64,000 nucleotides of DNA from positions 340,001 through 404,000 of the forward strand of contig JACVTC010000010.1 of NCBI GenBank assembly GCA_016946835.1. Direction: 5' to 3'. The first letter of the stretch is position 1. Each line of letters opens with the position of its first letter. Both the position numbers and the translations under genes were made by a program. This stretch comes from Neocallimastix lanati (nom. inval.). Its lineage: Eukaryota; Neocallimastigomycota; Neocallimastigomycetes; Neocallimastigales; Neocallimastigaceae. This document shows, piece by piece, positions 10,794 through 28,405 of this stretch. The notes beneath the pieces were generated by a model. It ran no database searches. It saw only the letters and a program-made list of their open reading frames with translations, and was not told the origin of the DNA.

Positions 10794-13700
10794 AAATTAT
10801 ATATATATTAATGTTTTTAATAATTATTATTTTAATAATATTTATATATACCTAAATAGTCAAATCCATTATTAGAATCTTTTGGTAATGCTAAAACTTT
10901 AAGAAATAACAATTCTTCTCGTTTTGGTAAGTATTTTGAAATTCGTTTCTTAAGAGGTGGTCAACCAGTTGGTGGTAATATTTCAAATTTCTTGCTTGAA
11001 AAGGTAAAGAATTAATATATATATATTTTTTTTAATATATTAAATTAAAAATAAATATATCTTTGTGAATGAATTATATATTTAATTATTAATTAATATT
11101 ATAACAATCTGTTTATCTGTTTATCTGTCTATCTATATATCTATATCTATTTCTATATATATATATATATATCTATATTTATTTATTTATTTATCAAAAA
11201 TATTAGTCTCGTGTTGTATCTCCAGGAAAAGGTGAAAGAAATTTCCACATCTTCTATCAACTTACAAAAAATGCTACTGAAAAAGATAAAACTGAATTAG
11301 GTTTAAGTGCACCAAATAATTTCAACTATTTAAATTGTAGTGGTACCTATGATGCTGATGGTATTGACGATACAAAGGATTTCCAAGATATGAAAAAATC
11401 ATTGGATGTATGCGGTATTAGTGCAGAAGATCAAGCTTCATTATTTCAAATTGTTGCAGGTATTTTACATTTAGGTAATATTGAATTTACCGAAGAAAAC
11501 AATGAAGCTGTTGTTACTGATCCAAGAACTTTAGAATTCCCAGCCTATCTTTTAGGTATTTCCGCTGAAGCTCTTAATGATAAATTAGTTTCAAGATTAA
11601 TGCAAACTGGTTTTATGAAAAAACGTCAATCGGATATTAGAATGACCTTAAATCGTGAACAAGCCTGTGGCACTCGTGATGCTTTAGCAAAATCACTTTA
11701 TAGTCGTATGTTTGATTGGTTAGTTCAAGAAATTAATATTGCTATGAAAAGACTTCAAGGTACCAACCAAGATCAAATTCTTAATCTTGGGGTATTGGAT
11801 ATTTACGGTTTCGAAATTTTTGAAAAGAATGGATTTGAACAATTCTGTATTAACTATGTCAATGAACGTCTTCAACAAATTTTCATTGAATTAACATTGA
11901 AATCTGAACAAGAAGAATATGTTGCCGAAAATATTCAATGGGTACCAATTAAATTCTTTAATAATAAGGTAGTTGTTGATTTAATTGAATCTAAGAGACC
12001 ACCAGGTATGATGTGCATTTTAGATGATGTCTGTGCTACTATGCATGCTGTCTCTAAAGGAGCAGATGAAGATTTTGTTCGTAAGATGGATCAAAACTTT
12101 AGTAATAATGTTGATTTCAATAAGCATTATCAAGGTATGCAAACCAAGTTCCTTGTTCGTCACTATGCCGGTAATGTCACCTACGATTGTGACGGTTTCT
12201 GTGAAGCTAATAAGGATACTCTTTTCAGAGATTTAATTATTTTAATGCAAACCACAAACAAGCCATTCATTCGTAATCTCTTCCCAGAAAATGTAGATAC
12301 AGATGATAAGAAGAGACCAACAACCTTCTCTTTCAAAATTAAGAATCAATGTCATGAATTAGTTGAAACTTTAATGAAATGTACCCCATCCTATGTAAGA
12401 TGTATCAAACCAAATGAAAGTAAGGTACCAAAGGATTGGGATGGTAAGCGTGTAGATCATCAAATTCGTTATTTGAATTTAAAAGAAAATATTAATGTGA
12501 GAAGAGCTGGTTTCTGTTACCGTCAAACATTTGAAAAGATGTTAAAGAGATATGCCATTCTTACGCCCGAAACCTATCCTACCTGGAATGGTAATCCAAA
12601 GGATGGGGTTAAGCATATTTTAGAAGCTGTCGATATGGATAAGGATCAATGGCAATTTGGTCTCACTAAGGTGTTCATTAAGACACCAGAATCCTTATTT
12701 ATTTTAGAAGAATTACGTGATAGAAAGTATCATGGTTATGCTAAGACAATTCAAACCTGTTACCGTAAATGGAAATCTAGAAAGTATTTCCTTGATTTGA
12801 AAAAGCAATCAACCGATATCTTTTATGGTAAGAAGCAAAGAAGAAGATTCTCTATTAATCGTGACTTTAGTGGAGATTACATTAACTACTTAAGTAATCC
12901 ACTTTTAAAGCAATTAGTTGGTAAGAATGAAAAATGTTATTTTGCTTCTGAAATGAGTAAATATGATCGTAAATTTAAGAATGTTACCCCAATGGAATTT
13001 GTTATCGGTGAAAAAACCATTTACTTTATTGGTATGGTAAAAGAAAAGAAGGGTCCTAATAAGGGTAAATTTGTGAAAGTAGTCAAACGTGCCATTCCTA
13101 TCGATCAAATTAGTGGCATTTCCACAAGTACATTAGCAGATGATATTATTATATTCCATCTTCCAGAATATGATTATGTTTGTGAAAATGTTTTCAAGAC
13201 CGAATTAATTTCTGTCCTTGATAATCAATATAAAAAGCATACCAATAAGAATTTAAATATCATGATTTCTAATGATATTAACTATACCGTTAAGAAGACC
13301 AGATGGTCCGGTGGTGGTATCTATAATTTACAATTTATTGAAGATCCTACGATTGTAACGAATATTGAAGGTACGAATGGTATTCCTATGGCAGCTAAAG
13401 CTATGATTAAGGCTAAAGGTAAAGGAGCTGAAATTCGTATGGCTCCAGGACTTCCAGCCGATACAAAACCTGTTCATAAGGAACCACCACCACAAACTTC
13501 ATATTCACGTCCAACAGCTACTCAAAAGAAATATACTTTAGATATTAAATCTAACGCTTCTTCAACTCCTACTCCAGCAGCTTCAAGTTATACACCACCA
13601 GCACCAGCACCAGCACCATCCCAAGCCCCAACTCATGCTAATAATCCAATTGCTAACGCCATCTTAGCTAAATCTCAAAATAGTATGGTCCATTCAAATC

Positions 13701-13975
13701 CGTCTGCTGTTGCTCAACAAGTAAAGGTGACGAAAGCTTCAGCACCTGTTAATCCAACCATTAATCAAATTAAAAAGCGTCCACCACCTACTCCACCACC
13801 AAAGAAGAAGTTACCAACCGTTAAAGCAATTTATGCTTATAATGTAAGTTTATTTGATCGAAAGACAGGAAAAAAAAAAAAAAAAAAAAAACATTTATAG
13901 ATATATATAAATATATAAATATATAAATATATATTTATAATAAATAATTTTAATTTTTATTTTATTTTATTTTTA

Positions 13976-14016
<41 letters not shown>

Positions 14017-14527
14017 TAATTTATTTATGTATTTATTTATTTATTTATTTATTTTATATAAATGTTTATATTTTTAATCTAATTTATATTAAAAAAAAAT
14101 TTTTTTTATTTCTTTGAATTTTTTTTAATAGGCTAATGAAGCAGATGAACTTACCTTCAATGCTGGTGATATTATTTATGTTATTTCCAAGGATGATTCC
14201 GGATGGTGGACTGGTGTTAAACAAGGAGAACAAAAGAAGGGTTTGGTAAATATATCTAACTTTATTATATATTACAACATTACACATATCACTTTAATAA
14301 TCCATTTAATAATACTAATAATAATAACTATTGATAATGATAATGATAATAATAATAATAAAAATAATAATAAATAATAATAATAAATAATAATAATGAT
14401 ATTTACTAATCATACGTATATATATATATATTTATCTATTCTTATATTATAACTATTTATTTTTTTTAATAATATTAAAAAATTAAATAATAATTAGTTC
14501 CCATCAAATTACGTTCAAGAAAACTAA
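8669..14527 (+). CDS. Class I myosin, long-tailed (motor-IQ-TH1-Pro-rich-SH3)
   Basis: Fourteen exons: 8669-8713, 9270-9337, 9464-9558, 9662-9678, 9781-9827, 10002-10049, 10227-10243, 10378-10405, 10536 (1 nt), 10673-10750, 10860-11003, 11207-13843, 14132-14245, 14498-14527; 1123 codons, 1122 residues. Seen: [10 protein letters not shown] (from residue 17), P-loop GESGAGKT (108-115, split over three exons), switch-type [18 protein letters not shown], the actin-cleft region with [22 protein letters not shown], one IQ motif (about 706-724), a basic TH1 tail, Pro/Ala stretches ([12 protein letters not shown]) and a C-terminal SH3 (ALYDY equivalent AIYAYN, GWWTG, FPSNYV). The TEDS position is Ser338, 16 residues before DALAK, so activation by a PAK/Ste20-type kinase is predicted. 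It stops at VQEN right after SH3: no Arp2/3-binding acidic tail as in Myo3/Myo5. Role: actin-based endocytosis and cortical dynamics. Confidence 0.95.
10536..10536 (+). other. Predicted one-nucleotide micro-exon in myosin I
   Basis: The upstream exon ends ATT AT (phase 2, donor GTAAAT at 10406). The downstream exon must begin AAT TAT ATT GCA (acceptor ends at 10672) to read [11 protein letters not shown]. Exactly one base is missing between them. At 10531-10542 the sequence is TTTAG-G-GTAAGA, a good acceptor, a single G, and a good donor, completing ATG (LIM-NYIAAVS, as in other class I myosins). The flanking introns would be 130 and 136 bp, normal here. Direct splicing to other nearby AGs gives a frameshift or stop. 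Confidence 0.75.
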
Positions 14528-14751
14528 GATGATTTAAAAAAAAAAAAAAGTTTTTATTTATATCGAAGAACAATAACATTAACAACATCATCAACAATAA
14601 AAAGAAAAAAAAAAAAAAAAAAGAAATAAATATATATAATGAGATGACCACTCCATACTTTATATATATATATATACTTATATTTATTATATAAAAATAT
14701 GAAATGATATTAATAAAATAATTTTATTTAAAAAAAAAATAGTAATAATAA

Positions 14752-14782
<31 letters not shown>

Positions 14783-15180
14783 ATAGAAAAATAAAATAAA
14801 ATAAAAAAATAAAATAAAAAATAAAAAATAAAATAAAAAAATAAAATATAATATATATATTTATTTAATATATATTTAATATAAAAAAAAAGATTTTAAA
14901 ATTTTTTTTATCGAATTTTAAATATTAATAAATAAATAAATAAATAAATAGTATAAAATAAAATAAAAAAATAAAATATAATAAATAAATAAATTATCAA
15001 ATTATAAAATAAATTATTAATCAAATTAAAAATTAAATAAAATAAAAAAAATTAAAAAATGAAAAATTAAAAAAATTAAAAAAAAAAATAAAAATAAAGA
15101 AAAAAAAAATAATAAAAAATCATAATAAATTATTAATAAAAAATTTTATTATTACATAAAATCTATTATTATCTATCAAA

Positions 15181-15218
<38 letters not shown>

Positions 15219-15503
15219 TGTTCTTTTCTTAATTTTTAAATAAAAAAAAAAATATATATATATAAATTATATTTATATAATATTATTAACAGAAAATAGG
15301 TAAATTTTATTTTATTTTAATTTTATCTCTATAAAAAAAAAAAAAAAAAAAAAAAAGAATAAGGAAGTTAAAATTGCTGATCTAATTTTTATTATTATTT
15401 ATAATGATTTATAAAATTTTATTAAGATTTTTGCTTTTTTTTTTTTTTTTTTTAATTAAAAAAAGAAAAAAAAAAAAATCAAAAGAAAATACATAAAATA
15501 AAT

Positions 15504-15544
<41 letters not shown>

Positions 15545-16157
15545 GATAAAAATGGGGTTGGCCTTTTTTTTTTTTTTTTTTTTATCTTATTTTATCTTTA
15601 TAATTTTTTTTTATCTTTATTATTATTATTATTTTTATGATTTTTATTATCATTATGATTTTTATGATTTTTATTATCATTATTCTCAATTTCTTAATTC
15701 TTATTTAATTTATTCTATAAAATAAAAAAAAAATAAAAAAAAAAGGCTATTTCAAATCTACTCTTTTGCTCTTTTTTTTTTTTTTTTTTTTTTTATATTA
15801 TTATTATTATTTTTTATAATATTTGAATATCATAAATTTATTTTTACCTTTTTTTTTTTATTTTTTTTTATTTTTATTTATTTATTTATTTATTTATTTT
15901 TATTTTTTTTTTTAAAAATAATTTATATAACATAGATATTTAGGGTTTTACATAAAAAAAAATTCTATTCCTTTTTTTTTTTGGTTTATTTCTTATTTTA
16001 TACTTTTTTTTTTTTTTATATTTTATTTTTCATGTAAATATCTTTAGATACTCTCTTTATACAATATTTATAATATTTATATTAATAATATATATATATA
16101 TATATTTTTTTTTTCATTCTTTCTTCCCTATTTCTATTTCTACTTACACAAAAAATG

Positions 16158-16194
<37 letters not shown>

Positions 16195-16657
16195 TTTTTT
16201 ATTTTATTTTAAATATTATGTTATTATTATTGTTATTATTACTATTATTAAATATAAAATATCGTTTAAAATTATTACTTAAATTAACTAAATATTATAA
16301 GAGAGATCAAGTAGAAGAAAAAGAAAAAGAAACTTTAAAAAAAAAAAATTTTTTTTTTGTATTTATATAAATTAATAACAATGTTTTAAAATATTAACAT
16401 GTATTCTTTCTATATAGAAAATAAATAAAAATATATATATTGATATTATAAAATAAAAATAAAACTAATTTTAATACTTTTTATATTATTATATTATATA
16501 TATTATTTAAAGTAAATACTATACTTTAATAATTTAATATCACAAAATTAAATTTTTTTAAAAATAATAATAAAAAAAAAATTATATATATATATTAATA
16601 TTTTTTTATATTTTTTTATATTTTAATATTATATATATATATTTAATAGATTTATAA

Positions 16658-16695
<38 letters not shown>

Positions 16696-17089
16696 ATATA
16701 GAAAAAGGTATAATAATATGAAGTTTAATCTAAAATTAAAATATGACAGAATTATAGAGTCTTTATATATTATTATATTTGTATTTATATATAAATGTTT
16801 TTTTAAAATATAAAAATTAAAAAAAAAAAAAAAAAAGGAATCGTTTATTTATTATCTATTTTTACTTTTTTTTTTTTTTTTTTTTTACCATTAATATATA
16901 TAATTTCAAACTTTTTTTTTGTCTCTATATATCTTTAAAAAAAAAAAAAAAAAAGTTTAGGTATTATATATATTTTTGTTATAAATAGATATATATATAA
17001 ATATATATATATATCGACATTCCATTTATTTCTTTTAGTTTATTTTTTTTTTTATTTTTCCCAACATATTTTTTTTATTTTTTTTTAAC
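14528..17089. other. Convergent intergenic region, homopolymer-rich
   Basis: About 2.5 kb between the myosin I stop and the 3' end of the minus-strand membrane protein. It is dominated by AAAT repeats (14750-14850), poly(A) (15183-15213, 15512-15541) and poly(T) blocks. A 71-codon ATG frame at 16155-16370 is mostly poly-Phe/Leu from T-runs and I do not accept it. Confidence 0.65.
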
Positions 17090-17987
17090 TTAGAATATTT
17101 TATTTTTAAATACAACAAATAAAGCAACAGCTACCCCAATAAGTATTATAATAGACACAACAGAAGCATAACGATTTATTTTTCTCCATTTAAATTCCTT
17201 TTCTGTAACAGGATGTAATGGAACAATTGAAGCAAACCACCAGAATGGGAATAATAAAAAACTTTATTATTAAAATTTAAATAGTAAAATATTAAAATAA
17301 TAATTAACATTATTATTATTTTTTTTTGATAATTTAATCAAAATATTTATTTTTTTTTTAAATTTTATGATATATATTTTAATAATTTTATTATATATAT
17401 ATTGATAATTTAATTATCTTTTCTTTCTTTTTTTTTTTTTTTAATAACTTAATAATACATTTATATATATTTGAATAACTTACCCTATAATGAAGAATAT
17501 CATTCCTGGTACCATACATTCCTTATCGTTATCAACTAAATATGCATTGACTTCGTCGTTGGTTGTTGGAAGGGTATACATCATTTTATTTTTAGTAGTA
17601 GTTGTATTGGTTGTTGTCATTGGTGGAGATTGTAAAGAAGACAACATACGTGAATTTGAAGCTTCAGAAAAACCATAAGATCTTGGAGGTTTTGGTACTC
17701 TGAACATATTTATAAAACTCATTTCACTTTTTGAATAGTTAGAATTTAACTGAGATGATACAACAGACACTGCACCTGAATCCCCACCACGTCTAACTTG
17801 TAAAGCTACTTGGTCATATATATTTCTTACTTCTTCTTCTATAGCACTTGAGGATGCACTATTTCTTCTATTATTATTACTACTATATTTTCCAGTAGAC
17901 TATTATATTTATATACATATTATTTTTATATTTACAATTTATTTTAATTTTTTCATAAAAATTATATACACCATATTAATAACTGAT

Positions 17988-18029
<42 letters not shown>

Positions 18030-18236
18030 AATAATTTTTCTATCATTACTTTTTTAAATAAAAATTAAAAAAAACTTACCAATTCCTTCCAACATTTTTC
18101 CAATTGTTGAGACATAGCTTTATTATTTATTGTATCATAAGTTCCACCATAATTGTTTCTATAAGAACTTCTATAATTTGATTCTGGATAAAATTGAGGT
18201 GGACTACTTAATTTACTTCTTGGAGTATAACTCATT
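17090..18236 (-). CDS. Uncharacterised membrane protein with two C-terminal TM segments
   Basis: Three exons on the minus strand (18081-18236, 17484-17899, 17090-17261) sum to 248 codons, 247 residues. The ATG gives MSYTPRSKLSSPPQF; donors are GTAAGT, acceptors AATAG and AAAG. The first about 170 residues are polar, rich in Ser, Asn, Tyr and Arg, with a short acidic/hydrophobic stretch (AIEEEVRNIYDQVALQVRRG) and look cytosolic and disordered. Then come MVPGMIFFIIGFLLFPFWWF (TM1), a basic loop (EKEFKWRKINRYAS) and a second hydrophobic segment VVSIIILIGVAVALFVVF ending in a basic NKIF tail. The aromatic-rich TM1 followed by a W-R-x-x-N-R-loop and TM2 is a layout I associate with small fungal membrane proteins, but I do not recognise a named family. 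It would likely be a hairpin with both termini cytosolic. Confidence 0.75.
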
Positions 18237-20261
18237 TTTTTTAATTATTTATTATGGTATATAAACTGTTTTATATATATATAATTAAAAGTATAATAAA
18301 TTTATAATTATATTTTTTTAGATTATTTTTTAGATTTTTTTTTTTTTTTGGAATCTATTAGCTGAAATTCAATAATTTATTTTGAATTTTTTTTTTTTTT
18401 TACTTCTGTTTAGTTTACTTCAAATATTGATATTATATATTATTATAAGAAAAACTTTAATGTATGTATATATATAAATAGAGAAAAGTTGTTTTATGTT
18501 TTCCTTTTTTTTTTTTAATTTGTAGAAATAAATATATTTCTTTTTTATTGAGATTTACTCGGGATTTATTTATATAAATTTCATATATAATGATATATAT
18601 TACAGTAAAAAATTTAAAAAATATATATATATTATTTATTATTTGTTAATTTATTTTTAATAATAATTTTATACTTCTTAAAAAAAAAAAAAAAACTTTG
18701 TTATTCAATCAATTGATTTGTAAATATAAAAATTATATATATATAAATAAATAAATAAATAAATAACAAATAGTTTTTTCTTTTTTTTTTTTTTTTAAAG
18801 GTAAAGTAAAAAAAAAATTTTTTTATTTTTCTATATAACATTTCTATTAATAAAGTTTCAACAAATAACAAAATAAATAAATAAGTAAATAAATAATAAG
18901 TAAAAATAAATCAGTAAAAATAAATAAGTAAATAAATAAATAAAAATAAATAAGTAAATAAATATATAATAAGTAAATAAATGTATATATATAAATAAAT
19001 AATAAAATAAAATATATTAATGATATAATTAAATTTATATATTTGAAACATTAAAAAACTATTGATATTGATATATATATAAATGATTTATTTCATCTTA
19101 AATTGTTTACTTTATTTATTAATATATCATTCATTATTATTCATAACCAATATATTTGAGTTAATTTGAATATATCATCTATTTAATCATTTATTTAATC
19201 ATTTAATATATCATTTTTTGTGTAATGTACAAAGAATTTTAATATAATGCCGCAACTATAAAATATTATATTATATTATATTGTAATATACTATTAATAT
19301 ATTGACTTTTTTACAAAATAATATATAATTTTTAAAAAAATAAAATAAAAAAATTGAAATGTTATATTTATTTTATTTATTTTTTAAATCTAGTTTAATT
19401 TATATAATATATAGTGATATATATTGCAGTATATTGATTTATAGAAAATAAAAAAAAATTTATTAAAAAAACAAATTTTTACTTTTTATTTAAATTAATG
19501 TATATAACATATTTATACATTATATTTAATTTATATATGAAAAAAATATATTGCTAATATAAAAGAACATAGTACGAAAACCCTTAAAATAATTTATTAA
19601 AAAAAAAGATAAATTAAATAGAAATAAAGTTCATTAATTATTAATATATTGCTAATATATTGGAATATACATAATAAATTAAAAAAATATGATTAATTAT
19701 ATATCCATTGAAAATTTTTTTTTTGTTAAAAAAATACACAAAAATTAAAAAAACTTTTTTTTTAATATCCATTATTTATTTATTGATATGTAAATTTATT
19801 TATTTATTTAATATTTCATTCATTTATTTTAATTAATTTAGTTGTTTTGAAACATCTTACAAAAAGAAGGTACAAATATTAAAAGAATAAAATAAAAATG
19901 GATAGTAAAATATATAAAATAATAATAAATATTAATAATAAATAATAATAAATAAATAATAACAAATAATAATAAATATTAATAAATAATAATAATAAAT
20001 AATAATAAAAAATAATAATAAATAATAATGAATAATAATAATTAATAATTAAAATGAAAGACATATTTAAATAAAAGTATTTTTTTAACTTTATTTAAAT
20101 ACATTAAGCTAAAAAAAATTTAAAGGCTCAACTTTTTTTTTCTGTAAAGTGGAAAATAATTAATAATTAATATGAAAAATTGAATTATAGTTGTTAAAAG
20201 GTTGATTATGATTAAACGTTGTGGATTTACTGGTTAAACTATCCATTTTATATATTATGTG

Positions 20262-20301
<40 letters not shown>

Positions 20302-21050
20302 AGAGAGTTTTTCTCTATCATAAAAAATGATAAATTTAATATAATGTAATATTAATAGAATTTAGTTTATAATCAACTGACTTTTAATAATAAATAATTA
20401 ATAATTTTTAGTAAAATTATATAGAGATAAATAAATATTATAAAAGAACCTGAAATAATATAATAATATAATATAATATTAGAAAAAAAATTATAAAAGT
20501 TTAACAAAACAATTTATTATTAATCACTTTTTATTTTTATTTATTATAAGAATTAAAAATAAAATGAATTTATTGTATCTGATAAAAAAAAATGCGTTTT
20601 TATTAACAATTGAGTGAAGTAAAAAAAATAGATATAATATAATATAATATAATAAAATGATATCCTAATTTAAAATTCCCAATAATTAATTTTTAATATA
20701 AAATGAAATGAGTTATCACAGTCATAAGCAGTCATAATCACAGTCATAATCCGACAATTAATGGTATTATGAATGAATGAATAAAAATTATTACACTAGA
20801 AAATATATAATATATGATATATGGAATGTAAAGAGAAGAAAATATTAATTAAATAATAATAAAATACAGAATTAAAATAAAAAAAAAAAAGAAAGTAGAA
20901 AAAGAAATCAAATGATTTATAAATTTAATTATTAAATTAAAAATTATGTTAATTATAGAATTATTTTTTTAATTTATTAAAAATAAAAATGTTTTAAAAA
21001 ATTTAATTAATAATTAATAAATAATCTTTAATATTTAATAAATAAATAAT

Positions 21051-21862
21051 ACAATATATAATAATTGAATAATAAATAATAAATAATAAATAAATAATTA
21101 AATAATAATAAATAATAAATAATAAATAATAAATAATAAATAATAAATAATAAATAATAAATAATAAATAATAATAAATAATAAATAATAAATAATAAAT
21201 AATAAATAATAAATAATAAATAATAAATAATAAATAATAAATAATAAATAATAATAAATAATAAATAATTAAATAATTAAATAATTAAATAATTAAATAA
21301 GTAATAATAATAAATAATTAATAAATAATACTAAATACATAATAAATAATTAATAAATAATACCAAATACATAATAAATAATAATATTTAGTAATAAATA
21401 ACAATAAAATAATAATAAACAAAATTTAGATATAAAACATGGAATTTGTAAATATTAATAAGGAATAATGTTAATTCTATATTAAAAATTTTAAATACTC
21501 GGTTCATTCAATCAAAAAGAACAATATAAAAGATTGGAACATTATTTATTTACTATTATTATTTATTATTTATTATTTATTTATTTATTATCTATTATTT
21601 GTTATTAAATATTCAAATATTTATTATATTTATTATTTAATTATTTATTATTTAATTATTTATTATTTATTATTTATTATTTATTATTTATTATTTATTA
21701 TTTATTATTTATTATTTATTATTTATTATTATTTATTATTTATTATTTATTATTTATTATTTATTATTTATTATTTATTATTTATTATTTATTATTTATT
21801 ATTAATTATTTATTATATATTATTTATTATTTATTATTTATTATTTATTATTTATTTATTTA
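21051..21862. repeat. Two complementary heptanucleotide arrays in inverted orientation
   Basis: From about 21063 to 21300 the strand is an AAATAAT array with some length variation. From about 21640 to 21862 it is an ATTATTT array, the reverse complement of the first. About 340 bp of ordinary AT sequence separates them, so the pair could fold into a long imperfect stem or has arisen by slippage plus inversion. Confidence 0.85.
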
Positions 21863-22407
21863 TTTATTTTATTATTATTTATTAACAATTTTAATAAATA
21901 TCGAATTAACTTAATATATATACAAAAATTTAACAACACATTTTAAATTTTTAATGATTTTAAAATTCTTTTTAATATTCATAATATTTTTTATTAATAT
22001 ACTTTAATATATATATTAAATATATTAAAATATTAAATATTTTAAAAAAGTTTTAAAAGTTTCCATTTTTAAAAATTATGGAAATTAAATGACTTAATAA
22101 TTATATTATAAACTAATATATAGAGTATTATATATTATCAATATACTTTTAATAATTAATTTTCATTTATTTCATATATTAAATTCAATTGATATTTTTC
22201 CTGTAGTAATTTTTTTTATCTTTATTTCTCAATAAATATAATATTAAATAATTAAATTATATTATCATTATTTATTATTAATATTATTAAATTGTTGATA
22301 TTATACGAATATAAATGTTAAAAATAAATATTGGAACATAAATAATAAAAAATTAATTCTTAATAAATTCATAATAATATGAAATAATTAAACTTTTTTT
22401 TAATCTT

Positions 22408-22419
22408 TTATTATTATTA

Positions 22420-22477
<58 letters not shown>

Positions 22478-22508
22478 ATAATTATTATTATTATTATTAT
22501 TATTATTA

Positions 22509-22542
<34 letters not shown>

Positions 22543-22625
22543 ATAATTATTATTATTATTATTATTATTATTATTTTATTATTATTATTATTATTATTAT
22601 TATATTATTATTATTATTATTATAA
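22408..22625. repeat. (ATT)n microsatellite
   Basis: Almost uninterrupted ATT triplets with a recurring AATATAATT or TTTTATT break, giving a higher-order pattern of about 65 bp repeated roughly three times. Confidence 0.85.
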
Positions 22626-22683
22626 TGAATTTATTAAGAATTAACTAAAAATAATTAATAATATATACAATTCATGGTCCAAA

Positions 22684-22722
<39 letters not shown>

Positions 22723-23250
22723 TAAAAATTCATTCTTTCAAATATTTTTTATTTTCATTTTCATTTTCATTTGCTTTAAAAAAAAATAAATAAAAAAGAA
22801 TAAAAAAGAATCCTTCTTAAATTACGTTTGAAATTACTTAACATAATAAATTACAACTATAAAGTAATTAAATGAAAATTATTTTTTATTTAATATTTCA
22901 TTAAAATAATTACCATACTTTAATGGTTAAATGAGATTGTTATATAAAAAATAATTTTTTTTTTTATTTAATATGTAGAAATATTACTATTGATTTATAA
23001 AATAATTTGTATCATTAACAGCATTTTTTTTAAAAACAAAACTTTATTCATTATAAATATACCTAATTTATAAATATATCCAAGTTTAATATAAACTTAA
23101 AATGAAAGAGGATTATAAAAGAAATTATTTAAATAGAATTAGAAATAATTTTCAAACAGGTTAAATTTATACTAAATAATTAAAGTTTATTGTTTATTTA
23201 AATTAGATATTTAAATTAGATGTACCAGAAAATATGTTTTTAAAACTACC

Positions 23251-23281
<31 letters not shown>

Positions 23282-24335
23282 AGATTAAATTTAAAGTCCT
23301 TTTAAATTTTAACCATTGAAAAGTGGTAACTTCATATCTTTTATAATTAAATTTCTTTGTTTTAACCATACACAAAATGAAATAACTCTGCTATTATAGA
23401 TAAATTAAGTGTCTTCTTTTATAACTTGTTAATAAATAAATAAATAAATAATAAATAAATAAGTATTATAGTAATAGTATATGTATTAAATTATCATTTA
23501 TAATCATTTATATATCTAAATAATTATTTTATATATATTAAAAATATATATTTATATTAATATTAATTTTCTATTTAGATAATTTATTGATTATCCATTT
23601 TTTATAATTTTTACATTTTAATTTAAAATAAATACCATATTTGTATATTTATAAAATAATAATTATGTATATGAATAATAATTTGTTTTATTATATTAAT
23701 AAAATAAATTAAAATCTTCAAATTTATATTTTTAACCAAAGAAATAAAAATAAAATAAAATATTAGATACTGAGTATAAAAAGTAATTTTATTTTACTCT
23801 TTTTAAAATAAAAATTGAAATTTATATTTTTGTATTATAAATTAATATTTAATAATTAATATTATTATCTTTATTATTACTATTTTTTTTATAATATTAA
23901 TAATAAAGTATTCAATGAACATAATTCATGGTAAACTATAATATTATTATTTAATAATTATTAATTTAATAATTTCCTTTTTATGCAATTTTCATGTTAT
24001 TTTATCAAACAATATTTTTAATAGTACTAAAATATTTATATATACATATATTTATTTCATTTTATTTATGCTTATGCTTTACTATTTATATTATTATAAA
24101 ACTATTATATTTTTTATATAATGTTTGATTTAATATATATATTCATATTATAATAATTAATATTATATATTTATAATCAATAATTTTTGCTTTTCGAATA
24201 ATATAAATAAAATGAAATGAATTATACTTTAATTTTTAAACTAATATTATATCGGTATTGAAATATCTCTTTTTTTTTTTCTTTTCTTTTTATAAATTAA
24301 TAAATAAAAAATAAATAAATTATTATATTGAATAG

Positions 24336-28405
<4,070 letters not shown>

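Larger units (their letters stand above)
18237..24335. other. Six-kilobase repeat-rich spacer, no gene supported
   Basis: Almost pure AT. It holds heptanucleotide arrays (21051-21300 and 21638-21862) and an (ATT)n block (22408-22625). It also has small oddities such as a triple CAGTCATAA word near 20719-20748. The 5' exon of AVL9 must lie somewhere in its right part. Small possible frames near 23100 (MKEDYKRNYLNRIRNN) were not extendable by splicing. Confidence 0.55.

Noticed and set aside
16155-16370. ATG frame of 71 codons rich in Phe and Leu
   Set aside because: Made of poly(T) and TTA runs; the polar end is short and no family or splice extension supports it.
17962-18010. Possible small exon in the two-TM gene (TTATTAATATG)
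   Set aside because: Its possible lengths (11, 13, 17 or 19 nt) break the frame. Direct splicing from 18081 to 17899 keeps phase 0 and a clean protein.
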